Source: Zea mays (taxonomy: Eukaryota > Streptophyta > Magnoliopsida > Poales > Poaceae). Taken from it: a stretch of DNA of 64,000 nucleotides. The notes below the pieces were generated by a model. That model did not search any database and was not told the origin of the DNA. It saw only the letters and a program-made list of their open reading frames with translations. The translations under genes and the position numbers were made by a program. Shown here in pieces: positions 42,890 through 54,210 of this stretch. The DNA lies in assembly GCF_902167145.1 (NCBI RefSeq), contig NC_050098.1, positions 116,350,207 through 116,414,206 on the forward strand, read 5' to 3'. Each line of letters starts with the position of its first letter. The stretch's first letter is position 1.

Positions 42890-43094
42890 GTACGTGTAGG
42901 ACCCACACAAAACTCGTCCTATCTATTTCTTTTCTCCAGCGGCTGTTCGTATTCCAGCTCGTATTTGTAACTTCTGGGCGGCGGGATTTGCTGCCTCCCG
43001 CCAAGACAAGAAAGCCGACGGCCTCCGGGCAGCGCGACAGTTTCTGGGCGGCGAGTTTGCTGCAAGCTCGCTTCCCGCCATGGCGTCCAGTATG
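42890..43094. repeat. GC-rich short duplicated segment
   Basis: Two related units, TTCTGGGCGGCGGGATTTGC (about 42973) and TTCTGGGCGGCGAGTTTGC (about 43043), each followed by a CTCCCGCC or CTTCCCGCC end. It cuts off the Harbinger-like domain. It may be a small unrecognised insertion; I cannot assign a family. Confidence 0.4.
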
Positions 43095-43536
43095 ATTTCA
43101 TTGGCTGGTTCACACCTACCACTGGATCCTTCGACACATTTAGGTACGCCGAGCATAATGTTTCATCCTCCAAATTGGAGTAGTTCTTCTCACGCTTGGC
43201 AACCCCCTTCTTTCTTCGATCATTGACAGGTTGAGACACTTGTGAGGTAGAGCTGAACGAGTGGTTTTCCTGAAATAAAAGAGAGTGAGCATTCTTCTTA
43301 ACAACCTGTATAATCATGTGCAACCAAAGGTAATGAAAACAATGTAGTACCTGAATAATTGGAGCTGGGCCATGCACAACAGCTAGATCTTGGAACTGAG
43401 TCAAGTCATTTCCCGGGGAGAGAGTCAAGTTAATTCCTGGGGTGTAGGTGACATTACCATAAGCTTGGTTGGTGTCTCCGTATTGCTGCCAAATGTTGTC
43501 CATCCCACCAAATCTTGCAAATGACAGTGGATACAT
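43095..43536 (-). pseudogene. Harbinger ORF1-like Myb/SANT-type DNA-binding fragment, 2 exons
   Basis: ATG 43536 (MYPLSFARFGGMDNIWQQYG). An intron of about 80 bp (about 43271-43351) has donor ATTCAG|GTACTA and acceptor TTTCAG|GAAAAC. It joins to a segment ending KNYSNLEDETLCSAYLNVSK then DPVVGVNQPMKSYW. This pattern (trihelix/Myb-like start with Lys-rich lead-in) is shared by PIF/Harbinger (Pong) ORF1 proteins and plant genes derived from them. Homology stops at 43095 in the middle of the domain, where unrelated GC-rich DNA follows. It sits inside an intron of the thiolase pseudogene. Confidence 0.6.
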
Positions 43537-43926
43537 TGTTGTCAGAGCAAAAGTAAATTTTAAAAAGCTTGTTTGGGTAGGTCATTTCTTTCAACTATTT
43601 GTAAGAGTCAGAAAAAATCAAAACTTGTTGAAATATAGCTTTCAAAGTTTCTAATTTTTGTCTCCTCGGATACATACAATCAACAGTGTTGCACTACTGA
43701 ACCGAACAAGGCCTACCAATAGGCATCGTTGTGCTCACGGAGATGAAATATAACCTAAAAAGATGAGGCAACATCAATTAGATGTACTGGGAGCAAACTG
43801 GTGCGGTTGCATGCCAAAACAGGGGAACATGCCCAGATCTACGGAGAGGAAATTATTTTTATCGTCCTGTAGTCGGAGGAAGACGACGAACTCGCGGAGG
43901 ATGCAGACCTTGTGCGCCGCCGCTGT

Positions 43927-44112
43927 TCACTCCGGCTTTGAGGTCTCGAGGCACGTGCCCATCGAGAGTTTCTTGGCGCTCCAGCTCCAATCGTTCTGCC
44001 ATGCGAGGAGCCTCGCTCCACATGCTGGTGCGACTGCCGGACCGAAGAACAACGACGTTCCGGCGGCGCGAGATAGAGGGCGAAGCAAACAGAAGAGAGG
44101 CGAGGCAGCCAT
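43927..44112 (-). CDS. Short ORF resembling an organelle presequence, unrecognised
   Basis: ATG 44112 encodes 61 residues starting MAASPLFCLLRPLSRAAG, rich in Ala/Ser/Leu/Arg and poor in acidic residues at the start, like a mitochondrial or plastid targeting peptide. A pyrimidine-rich stretch (CTTTCTCTCTCCTCCCCC) lies just upstream, as in plant 5' leaders. An overlapping frame from 44242 (MATVYPSNGARIRLRKL) is longer but looks less protein-like. Probably the first exon of a captured gene; the parent gene is not recognised. Confidence 0.3.
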   Translation of the reverse strand: MAASPLFCLLRPLSRAAGTSLFFGPAVAPACGARLLAWQNDWSWSAKKLSMGTCLETSKPE

Positions 44113-44412
44113 ACTGTGGGACAGTTGTTTGATTTGGATTTAGGGGGAGGAGAGAGAAAGCGCAGAAAAGGGAAGCGTCGCGAGCACCTCGCAATTTGCG
44201 AAGACGGATACGGGCTCCGTTGGAAGGGTAAACAGTAGCCATTCTTTACCTATTTTACGCATGCGAATCTAAATAGGAACTCTGCTGGGCTCAGCCTAAG
44301 CATGGCATCAACAAGTGTGTCATGTCCAAAACGAGACCCTTACCCGCATTTGTAAGTAGCAGGTTTGTCAGATCGTAGCAGTTGGGATCTGTTTTAACCA
44401 AGAACATATATA

Positions 44413-44540
44413 GGGCCTGTTTGGTTCGTGGCTAATTGCGCCACACTTTGCCTAAGGTTAGTCGTTCGAATTGAAGAACTAACCTTAGGCAGAAAAGTTA
44501 GGCAAAGTGTGGCAAGTTAGGTAGCGAACCAAACAGGCCC
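44413..44540. mobile_element. Tourist-like MITE
   Basis: 128 bp with terminal inverted repeats GGGCCTGTTTGGTTCG and CGAACCAAACAGGCCC, and a long internal inverted repeat (ACTTTGCCTAAGGTTAGT and its complement). ATA on both sides is a possible 3-bp target duplication, fitting a PIF/Harbinger (Tourist) MITE. It lies in an intron of the thiolase pseudogene. Confidence 0.85.
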
Positions 44541-45312
44541 ATAGTTTCAACATAAAACTGGCCACTTTTAAATCACCTTGCTAGTTGATGGTGAATGCTC
44601 AAATCACTAAAACCAGGTGTAGAAAGTGTAATTTAAATAAGTAAGCAACTTTTATCTATGAAATAACTTAAGATTATTCTTTGGTTATGCACAAGCACCA
44701 CTGGATGTATCAAAATAATACTTTGCATACCTAGCTTTGACAATGTACTTTGGGGCATTAGACAGTATCATTGATACCCAGCTGAATTGACTGTGCAGCG
44801 AACATAGTAGCTGTAGAATGTGAAGAAGAGGAATAACATGGTCAGATGATAAATATATGCCTCACATGTGTAAACAAACAATAAACAATGAACAAATTAA
44901 TTATACAAACATGACTACATGAAAAGATGAATTATCTTCAGACCTTTCATGCCAGATGCACATACTTTGTTAATAGTGGTGCAAACAATAGTGTTTTATA
45001 TCCTTGCACCTAGAGCAGCTTGCCATGCAGGAGCTTGATCAAAATTAGCACTCAAGATGATTCCGAAAAAGACCTCCTGCATGAGGGCCATATCCACATT
45101 TGCTCTTTTCAAAGCAACTAACGACCCCAACCATGCTAATGTCAGTGCTATTATTAGGGCGAAATAGAAAATCATTGTTCATAGCTCAAAGAAAAATTAT
45201 TATTTGGATGTCACCTTCAATTGCTAGAGCCAAGTTTTGTTGCGGCTAAGGAAGACAAGGCACCATGGAAACCACCCATAGGAGTGCATGCAACGCCAAC
45301 AACACATACATA

Positions 45313-46199
45313 TGTAAGGAAGAAAAGATTATTGACTGCTGAACATAGATTTTTCTTTATAGAAACATGTAGAATGCACCTTCTTCACACTGAATTTATA
45401 ATATAAACCATGGTTGCTTATACATCCTCTAATGGTACGAAGGTACAAAGAGAGAAAAGAAACATGAGGAGGAAATCACATATTGCACTGCTAATGAACC
45501 ACCCTGTTCTATTTGATTAGCGCTATAACATACATAATAAAGTTAAATGCCTGAGTAGCTTCCGCTAGATTCTTCTAATATCTGTTCAACTATCTCTCTC
45601 TAGAAAGAAATAAGAAAATGCCTGATCTACCAGGAACAAAATACAGATTCATTTGATTCTACATTCCAAGCTCTAGTATTTTAAAGAAGAGAGCAGAGCA
45701 CACCTCTTTTATCACATCTGTTCTCTCCATTTGGATGGAAACTATGAACTCCTAAAGTTGTATGTTCTGTTGCTAAACAACCTCAAATGAGAAAGCAGAA
45801 TATACGTGTACCTTAGAAAATATGGGCACCTATCAAATGACTCAGAGATGTCACTCAAATCAAGAGTTGCATTAATCTAATCCTCCTTTAGTAGCTGACA
45901 CCGATCAGATGGTATATTATCTTCTGAGATAAAGTGGCTCCGGCACACTGTCGTTTTATTACATATATTAATTGGATCTATTGATAGACCTGCAACAATG
46001 TGTACATAATAAATGGTGAACCAATTGCGAACAAAAAAACATTGTGCGGCAAGCACTAAAGAATACTTGGGGAGACGTTATGTCTGTATTATCATATAAA
46101 CCGTTGTGAATTCAAAACTCTAGGACTAAGAAGCAATAGTATATAAAGAAACAACGATGACAAATATGAAGTCTCACCACAAGATAATAATGAATACCA
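45313..46199. other. AT-rich stretch without recognisable features
   Basis: About 890 bp, AT-rich and intron-like, upstream (minus sense) of the thiolase exons. I see no repeat or coding signal in it. Confidence 0.5.
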
Positions 46200-47700
46200 A
46201 CCTCTTCCAAAGAAAAGGATGAGACTTTGTGCCCTTTGGATGACAAATGATCCTGAATATCTTTGGCCACAGCGGCCAGGTGAGCCGTCCAGCCCTGGTA
46301 GCCCACGGTGGAGGACTCGAGGGAGCCAATCGACGCCATGGGGCTGGGGTGGTGGTGAGGAGCGCACACTAGACGTGGGCATTGAGGGAGGAGAGGACCG
46401 CCTTCTTGGCCCACGGTTGGTGCTTGGGAGAGACGCGGTTGGCAGACATAGACGGTCGGCCAACGACGACCGGTGACGCGGGCTTGAACTGGATCTAGGA
46501 CTGCATGTGGCTGCACGACGGCGGCATGGTGGCATCGGCGCCACGCGTTGTGGTGCCACCCCGATGGATCTGCTTCTCTCGGGCGTGCCACGCGTGAAGG
46601 GGAGTCGGCTCGGTTGTCGCCGGCTTCGTCCTGGGAGCCGGTTTCGGGTTCCTCGGGGGCTCTCGATGCGTAGTGCCGGTAGCCATGACGATGATCCGCG
46701 CGAACTGGTTGGCCTGGATGATCTCGTCGAGTAGCATTGTGGCAGCGACATTTGTCGCCGCTGCTCTCTACCGTGGTTAACCTGTTTCTTGGGGTCCTAT
46801 TCTGCGCCGACACGCTGCCTTCATCCAACGATGGCAAGAGTTCGAGTAAGAGACATAATTTGCACACTTGAGCCAAGAATCTAGGTCTGAATTTGAAGGG
46901 GGCACACAACCAAAACACTTACCTAACGATCTCCTGCTTGCATCAGAGGTTGGTTCAGAGGTACCCGCGCATGCTGCGGGGGCTAAGACTGATGCCGGAG
47001 ACAACCTTGGTGTCGTCGACCACCTTGTACTGTAGCTCCTACAGCCACGCCATGAAATGTTCATCAGCGTAGTGCTCTTGACTAGCCGTGTGATGGTTGG
47101 TGATGCGCGAACGCGGCCGCCGCGGGTCTCGCCAAAGAAGCACAGGAGACCCGCGAGGACGATGCATGGGTAGAGCGGCTTGGACACGAGCAGGAGGAGC
47201 TAAGGGTAGGGAGGTCCTTGGGATCTGTACTTAGGAGGATAGATATGATCTTCCTGAGCAAGGCGGGGATGTAGGTGCGTAGGTCGACAGGAGGTCACAG
47301 AGTAGTGTAGTGAGGACGAAGAGCGTGGAGGAGGGCCAACTAAGCATGGAGAGGATAGCGGCAAACGTGGAAGAGACAGAGGAAGGGGGAAGGGGAGGGC
47401 AAGAGAGTGAGGATCACAGGGAGAAAGGAGAGGTGGTCCACGGGAGAGGTGGTGATGAGGGAGGTGGCCCACGAGAGAGGCAGAGGAAGGGGAGGGCAAG
47501 TGAGTGAGGATGCGGCGATTCCTTCCATGGGCGAGGCGTGGATTGGGACGATTTCTTCCAGCGGTCGGCGAGACAGTTGTGGATACCTTTGTGGATTTGG
47601 GCAAGAACAGAGATTCCTTCTAGCCGACACGCGGGCGACAATCGCGTGCCTTCCTTGCAGCGAGGCATGGAAGGGGAAAGTCGTCTATGGAAGGCGCAGG
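46200..47700 (-). other. GC-richer block with unrecognised minus-strand exon-like ORFs
   Basis: Several minus-strand stretches look exon-like. At 46206-46340 is MASIGSLESSTVGYQGW..., ending SLEE|GTTGGT, a possible donor. At 46495-46737 is MLLDEIIQANQFARIIVMAT, then Pro/Thr-rich. At 46777-47187 is a hydrophobic start (PLYPCIVLAGLLCFFGE); in another frame there, EHYADEHFMAWL*ELQYKVV reads like a decayed protein segment. At 47340-47630 is a low-complexity region. I do not recognise any of these. They probably are captured exons of one or more genes. Confidence 0.35.
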
Positions 47701-47789
47701 CGCAGGCGCCGCGACGATCTGATTTAGAGGCGGTGGAAGGGGAGCAGGGCAGAACACATGGTGCACGGTCTACATTAGGGTCTTATAGA

Positions 47790-47809
47790 TTAGTAGAGAC
47801 TAGTAGAGA
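47790..47809 (-). other. Helitron-like 5' terminus
   Basis: Minus strand from 47809 reads TCTCTACTAGTCTCTACTAA, preceded by A at 47810. Maize Helitrons begin TC (often TCTCTACTA-like) and insert between A and T. The motif is partly doubled (second TCTCTACTA at 47799). Confidence 0.45.
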
Positions 47810-48021
47810 TTTTAGATTGAAAATAAAAGGAAATAGGACCAATTAGATAATATGCTACAAACTGAGAAAAAAATACATTTTTCGATAAACAACGCTTTAT
47901 TAAGCTCAAGAGTTAGCATCACGTCGATACAACACTAAAGAGTTCACACCCAGCCTCTGCACAACTAGAGTGCACATAGCCTGATAACACAAAACATGAA
48001 AAAACAACACCAAGCCAAATA

Positions 48022-49300
48022 TGAAAGTTGCCTAAAGGGGGTGAATAGGCGAAACCTGAAATTTATAAACTTAAACTTGCATTAAGACCAGGGTTAGCGT
48101 TAGAATTAAATTGGAGTGCGAAAAATTGTTTCTCTTCCTATGAGTTGCTCAAATTGATGCGGATAACTTTGGGAGCAAACTCAAATCAATATTAGCAAGG
48201 AAACTTTAGAGAGAGGAAATAGGGAAAACAAATCAAATGGAAATCAATACAAGTGCACACGGTGATTTGTTTTACCGAGGTTCGGTTCCAAAGAACTTAG
48301 TCCCCGTTGAAGAGGCCACAAAGGCTGGTTCTATTTCAACCATTTCCCTCTCTCAATCGGTCACTCAGACCGGTCGAGCCTTCTCCTTAATCACTTGGGT
48401 CACTAAGACCCCACAAGGATCACCACACACTTAGGTGTCTCTTGCTAGCTTTACAAAGCACTTAGAAGAATAAGAATGGGAAGGAGAAAGCGGTCCAAGC
48501 AACAAGAGCAACAAAAGAACACAAAACACACTCTCTCAAGTCACTAAGGAATTGAGTTGATTTGGAGGCTTGGAGAGGATTTGATCTATTGAATGTGTCT
48601 TGGAGTGAAGTCTTTTTCTCTTGCAATGAATGTTGAGTTTAGAAAAATTTGGATGCCATTGAAGGGGTGGTTGTGGGGTATTTATAGTCTCCAACCACTT
48701 CCTAGCCGTTGGCTATTTTTGTTGTCGATGGGCACACAGGGCAGTCCGGTGGCACACCGAACAGGGCACTGTTCACTGTCCGGTGCGTGCCACGTCTGCG
48801 CACCGTTGGGGTTTGGAGCGGTTGACCGTTGGAGTCCTTTGTCTTGTAGTTGCACTGGACAGTCTGGTGGCACACCGGACATGTCCGGTGTGTTCTTACT
48901 TCTCTGCTCTGACTTCTGACTCGCACTGTTCACCTTTTGTAGTCGACCATTGACGCATGTTACCGTTTGCTCCGTTGGCTCACTGGACATGTCCGGTGCA
49001 CACTGGACAGTCCGGTGAATTATAGCAGAGCACGTCTCTGGAAAACCCAAGAGTGGGCAGTTCGCTTAGTGCTCGGCCTGGGGCACTGGACACTGTCCGG
49101 TGCGCCACTGGCAGCACAGTCTCAAGTCTTTGCTCCAAACTTTTGTTGAGTCCCCAACTTAATTTCTTTCTTGGTTTATGTTGAACCTTATGCACCTGAG
49201 ATCAAGGACATCTAGGCAAACTAGTTAGTCCACGTGGTTTGAGATAGACGTCAACCACCAAAATCGATTATAGGGAATGATTAAGCCCATTACCCTTTCA
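48022..49300 (-). repeat. 3' LTR of Copia element E5
   Basis: 1,279 bp with TGAAAG ... CTTTCA ends. TATA box on minus (TATAAATA, about 48676-48684). Different in sequence from the LTRs of copies B, D and E4, yet it shares GTCCGGTG/CACCGGAC palindromic motifs (48740-49110). Left flank AAATA (48017-48021). Confidence 0.83.
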
Positions 49301-49561
49301 ATCTCCCCCTTTTTGGTGATTGATGCCAACACAAACCAAAGCAAATATAGAGTGTAAAAATGTAACTAATTTGCAATTGTGATAGATGTGCATAGGTTAC
49401 TCAGATTTAAATCAATTGAAAGACTTTCTTCATAAGTCTAAGAATAAACGTGATTGCTTTCTTCTATTTAACATTTTGGACCACATTTGCACCACTTGCT
49501 TGTTTTTGCAAACCTTTTGGAAAAATCTTTTCAAATTCTTTTGCAAATAGCCAAAGGTATA

Positions 49562-52500
49562 TGTAACACACCTGGTGTTACTGCCACTAAAACTTGAGCA
49601 TAACATCATAAGCATTAGCATATCATGTGATTGTTACACTTAAAATGCATTCACTAGGCAAAAATTTCAAATAAGTTGTATTGATGTGACTAGTCTTGGG
49701 TGAAACCCTAGGGTAGGGTACTTAACCCTAACCTGAGCTTAGGGTGTCAATAAAGCCCAAATGAGTTAAATTCTCAAAACTTATTAGAAATGGTCATAAG
49801 ATATCAACTCTAATAGGATTTGATAGCATCCAAACTCTAGAAATGCCAGAAACCCTAAAAAGGATCACTGAAAACCCCAAATAGAAACCCTAGGGGGTTA
49901 TATGCAAATGTTGCACACTTTTGGACCCAAGTGCAAAAACCATGGAATTATGGTACCTTAAGTCATATGGTTCACATATTTGAGGATTTTCAAATCAAAC
50001 CATGAGATTTGGGCTTATTTACAAAAAGCCACTCTACACCTCTCATGTGACTAAGTCTGAAAACAGTTGAACAAGGCTGACTTTGGAGCTCTGTAGTTTT
50101 AAATATATAAAGATTTTGCCTAGGGTCAACACATCAAAGGTCTAGAGCTACTATAGGAGTACAACTTTGCTTAAGGGATCAAGCATTGTGTTGTACAAAA
50201 AGATGAAGATAATTGGTCCTAAAGTTTAGCTGTCAGACAATTCAGAAACTGAACATGGACTGTCAGTGAGTTTTGAAGAACTTTGGGCTTGATTCATGCT
50301 CAAAGGGGTAAGCAAATGGGCAAGATCTCTATAGTAGAATTGTAGCTGGTATGTATGGCTACAAGTTTGCTACAAATGGATTGGCAAGTTCTTGCACAAA
50401 AATCCAAGATCTTGGAGCTGTAATTTGGTATGTAAGGCGCTCTGAACAAGTGCTCATAGTACATTAACTGAAAAAGGTCCTGGGTTCAGATCCCCTCGCC
50501 GCCGACGAGCCGTGCGCTCGGATTCGCGCCAACCGTGGTGATTCGTGCCCAGCGCAGATGGATAACGAAGAAGGGTAAAAATCTTGGCGCTCGGATTAGC
50601 TCGGACTTGCTCACCGTCGTGCAGTGCCGCCATACCCACTTGGACCGCGACTGGTCGGAATCATCATCGCCGGCGTTAGCCGCTCAACGGTCGTGCGCCA
50701 TGTGCCTTGGTGTATTACCACGTCGCAGTATCTCGCCTTGGCGTGTCCGTTCATCGCTGGTGAGCTCGCCACGAAGAAAGCCACCAAACTCTCGCGACAG
50801 TGCTCTCCTCACTCTCCGACCGCCACCACGCCAATTCAAATTCACTGGCCACCGCTCAAGCACGCTATAAATTGAGCACACCCTCGGCTCCGCTAGGTAA
50901 ATACGCATCTAGTGCTCTAGCACCTACCTCCAATTGTTTACCAGAGCCGCCCAATTTCCTATTTCCCCCAAATCAGCCAAAATACCGCCACATGAACACC
51001 TCACCGTGGCCACCCTTCTGTATGTCAGTTCAAGCTTCCTTAATTGGTGTTCTAGCCTTCCTCATGTTCCCTATAGCTCACCGACCCATTCAATTGAACT
51101 AAACCGTCTTAAATTGCCTAGAACACCTTGGATTATCCTCGGTTTCCGCTGTCGTCGTGGGCAGACGTGCTCCAGTCTGGATCAGTGAAATTAGCTGAGG
51201 GATTAGTGTTGCGGAGGGTTGAATTTAGTGTCAAGCAAAGGAGAAGTCTAGCCATTTCGTTCTCCGGCCAGTACGAGTTCAGCGAAGGTGTGTCGTCGCC
51301 GTCCACCGTCGTGGACTTGGCACTGCAAAGAAACAGAAGTAGAAGGGGTTTCCCGTAAACGTCAGTGAAACATATAAATAGTGTCGCAACCCCTTTTCTA
51401 GTTGTTTAAAATGCCAGAGGTCTCTGTGCAAACTGTCCACCGCGGGCGCGCGCGGGGGCGTGTTCCGCCTAGACTGGGCTGGCTTGGGCCAGTTTCGGCC
51501 CACTACTGTTGTTTTTTTCTTTTTCTTTTTCAATCAGAGTTAGAGAATTTCTAGAAAATTGTAGAAAAATGCTAAAAATACATGACCAATTTTGCTAGGT
51601 TCCTAATTTTCTATAGTATTTAATAAAAATAGTAGCATGATTTTTAGTCCAAATAGAGAATTATGGAGCATTTAAATTAGCCAAAGCTTATACCCCTGGA
51701 ATTTTAGAAATTGATTAATAACTCCAAAAAATCACTGAACTTTTTGGATAAGCTTTAGATGTTATTTAGAAGCCTTGAGTAAAGTTTGGTGTGATTTGGA
51801 CCATGTTTGGTACCTAGAACCCAAAACTCTAGTCTTCTAATAAAACCTGCCCTGTGAACTTCACTACTGACTCCAGAAACCCTAGTTTCCTGGAGATGCG
51901 TGAAGGAAAATTGTATTCAAGACCTAAGATATAGTACTTTTATTATCTTTGCATTTGCATAAGCATTACATGATTATATATGGCTATATATAGAAAACGA
52001 AGAAGAGATATAAGTTGAAGAAGCAAGGACTACACCACCACCACCACCACCTGAAGAACCTCAGGCAGGGAACTGCTTTTATTTTGACATCTGCGGAGTA
52101 GAGCCTGACTCACCTATAACATAAGGCAAGCCTCGGTGCATTTGCCACCTCCTTGCTATTTTAAAATCTTTCACACTTGCTTGATGCATTAGGTAATAGG
52201 AGTTGTGTGATAAACCAGTTGGTGCATTTCCTTCCTTAAGGATTTGATTACCTTTCCTTAATTCCCTATTTTACCAAAAGGTTTTTCTTATGCTTAGCTT
52301 TGCTCTAGAAAAACAAAATGTTTTGTTTTGATAAAAGATGATGCTTCAAAGTGGGTGGGATGTTTTCAAAAATAAAACTTGATGGTGGATCCATCAAGGC
52401 CGTGATGGGTTCAACATCGGAAAAGATGTACCTCTTCCAGGTACCAAACTTTGGGTTTGAAATGATAAAGCTAAGACCGGGCAGGTGACTTGCACGAGAG

Positions 52501-53597
52501 GAGAGTCTCGGTGTAGTGTCTCCGTCTGAGTCGATTAAGGACCTTCTCGATGTAGGCTTGCTGATCGAGGACCCTTTAACTGGTCACATGCCTCATCATG
52601 GGTAAGCTTTGCCTCGGGCAGACTAATACCAGAATAAGATAACACGCAATGGGAGTGGAGGGATGGCGAGAGTAGCGTGTACCCTCCGTGGAAAGAGGCT
52701 GGACGGTGGTGTATCTGTGCTCTCGGTTGGCGTGAACCTGATCTGGTCTTAAGAACCCCGGTGGCGAGTTGACATATGCAAGGGTTAAGTGCTACATATG
52801 TCGTGTGATTGGAGATCCTCAGCTGAGTATTAATCGATTCGGATCGCCGTTACTTCTCATGCATGAAGACTTGGTCACTGCCATGCACGTAGCAATCCAG
52901 TAAACAAGAAAGGTTGATAGGAAATTGGCTAGTATAGGTCAAGTGCTTGAACTAGGGTAGAAAGAACTCTAGAACTTAGGTAATGATTTAACTTGCTAAT
53001 AAAATTGAACTTTTAAGGATCCACTATTAGTAAGCATTTCTGCAAACAGAGTCTTTGATTCCTGATAAGACATACCTTGATTCCCAAAGGCCAGCATATC
53101 CTTGAGAGTCTTTTTATTTTGACGAGTAAGACTTGCGAAAGTACACTTCATACTCAGGGCTTTGTCCTATGTTGTTTTAGGTGAGGAAGCAGCAAATTTT
53201 TGTTTGTTCCAAGGTGGTGCCTAAGCTAGGAATAAAGTCAAGACTGAAGCTTCGGGAGGAAGTGTCTTCCTTTAAAACTTTTTACTGTTTATCGGGAGGG
53301 GTTTTTGCCTCCTAGGTTATGTAATAATATTACTCCAGCACTCTTATATTTCTCTAGTCTGTAATAATACTACTCTTTCTATACTTTAATCTAAAATAAA
53401 GTTGTTGTAATTGCTTCCTAATACTCGTACCTCCGATGTGTTGTAATATCTGCGTGACCGGTGAAACGCTCTTGGGCAAGGTAAATATTTCTGATACCGA
53501 ACTTGTCAAGTGATCCGGTGCACCTGCAGGGTTGTCTGAGGTCAGATGGACAAGGACAACTGTAGGTGGGCCTAATGACTTGGGAGGTTCCGTCACA
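49562..53597 (+). repeat. Solo LTR, 4,036 bp, perfect 5-bp TSD
   Basis: Starts TGTAACACACCTGG and ends TTCCGTCACA, with GTATA on both sides (49557-49561 and 53598-53602). No internal domain is present, so it is the product of LTR-LTR recombination of a Gypsy-type element; ends and length resemble Tekay/Del LTRs. TATA box CTATAAAT near 50864-50871 on the plus strand. A GC-richer block (50450-51360) with short open frames lies within the LTR and is not a gene. A TAATAA-rich tail near 53330-53400 probably marks the R/U5 side. Confidence 0.88.
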
Positions 53598-53602
53598 GTA
53601 TA

Positions 53603-54210
53603 GGAATATGATTTCAAGAAGCATTTTCAAGATTTGAAATTGTCCCCCTGTTTCAAATGCTTTTCCTTTGACTAAATAAAAGGTCCCCCTGAAGAAATTT
53701 TCCCCTTAGCTGTCAAGAGAGTTTTTGAAATGATTTCCATTCTTGAAGCAGATACCAAATGAAATTATATCAATTGAAATTTTGAAACCAAATGAAATAC
53801 CAAATGAAATAATTTCTTCTTTTAGTTTTTTGTTGAAAATTTTAAAATGGTGGTGCGGTTCTTTTGCTTTGGGCTTAATGCTTTCTCCCCCTTTGGCATT
53901 AATCGCCAAAAACGAAGAACTTGAGAGCCCTTTGAATTCTCCCCCGTTGTTAAAAGAAATATGAGTGAAGGATTATACCAATTGAGAATTTTATGAGTAA
54001 GGCAAAGGATAAATGATACCGACAGAGTTGGAGTGGAAGCCTTGCCTCTGCCGAATACTCTATTTCCCTTTCAATCTAAGACTAATCATAGAGATACTCA
54101 TGGAAGCACATTAGTCATAACTTTGGCACAAGATAAATAAGAAATATGTATTCGTACCAAATGAAAGAGACATGATCAAAGGTATAAAGATGATTAATGT
54201 GTGCAATGTT
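53603..54210 (-). other. 3' noncoding region of E5
   Basis: Pyrimidine-rich (CCCCCT) and AAATGA/AAATTT-rich sequence between the solo LTR and the end of pol, similar in style to 56855-57628 of E4. No gene seen. Confidence 0.7.

Larger units (their letters stand above)
42005..45312 (-). pseudogene. Acetyl-CoA acetyltransferase (thiolase) pseudogene, 5 exons seen
   Basis: Minus-strand exons match plant cytosolic acetoacetyl-CoA thiolase, which condenses two acetyl-CoA at the start of the mevalonate pathway. About 45312-45215: VCVVGVACTPMGGFHGALSS. 45117-44944: VALKRANVDMALMQEVFFG, then the active-site segment CTTINKVCASGMK, with the catalytic Cys. 44810-44731: ATMFAAQSIQLGIND. About 42868-42747: DGLWDVYNDCAMGICAELC. 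42082-42005: NERGIAARDSGAFAWEIV. Splice sites are well kept (for example TTCTACAG|CT, AAAGCTAG|GTATGC). Damage: a 2-base loss near 45223, TAA near 44995 (GARI*NTIV), and a deletion in the third exon removing the GGMESM region. The C-terminal half is missing. The 1.9-kb intron 42869-44730 holds foreign fragments. Confidence 0.85.
41826..47809 (-). mobile_element. Mosaic of same-strand gene fragments, candidate Helitron
   Basis: This 6-kb island is not LTR-element sequence. It carries pieces of at least two or three unrelated genes, all on the minus strand and with introns kept, ending at 47809 in a Helitron-like 5' terminus (TCTCTACTAGTC after an A). Maize Helitrons are known for capturing several gene fragments in one orientation. 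The 3' end (CTRR with a preceding hairpin) is not found before 41826, where copy D begins, so the call is incomplete; an old decayed gene region is the alternative. Confidence 0.45.

Noticed and set aside
48006..48021. Using 48006 or 48016 as the left end of the E5 LTR
   Set aside because: The TG that pairs with the terminal CTTTCA is at 48022 (TGAAAG); the bases before it are flank.
50460..50500. tRNA-like B-box (GGTTCAGATCCC) suggesting a tRNA or SINE
   Set aside because: No matching A-box, no cloverleaf and no poly-A or duplication around it; it is within the solo LTR.
50535..51358. Several short plus-strand open frames in a GC-richer block
   Set aside because: Inside the solo LTR, with no recognisable domain and no splice-supported continuation.
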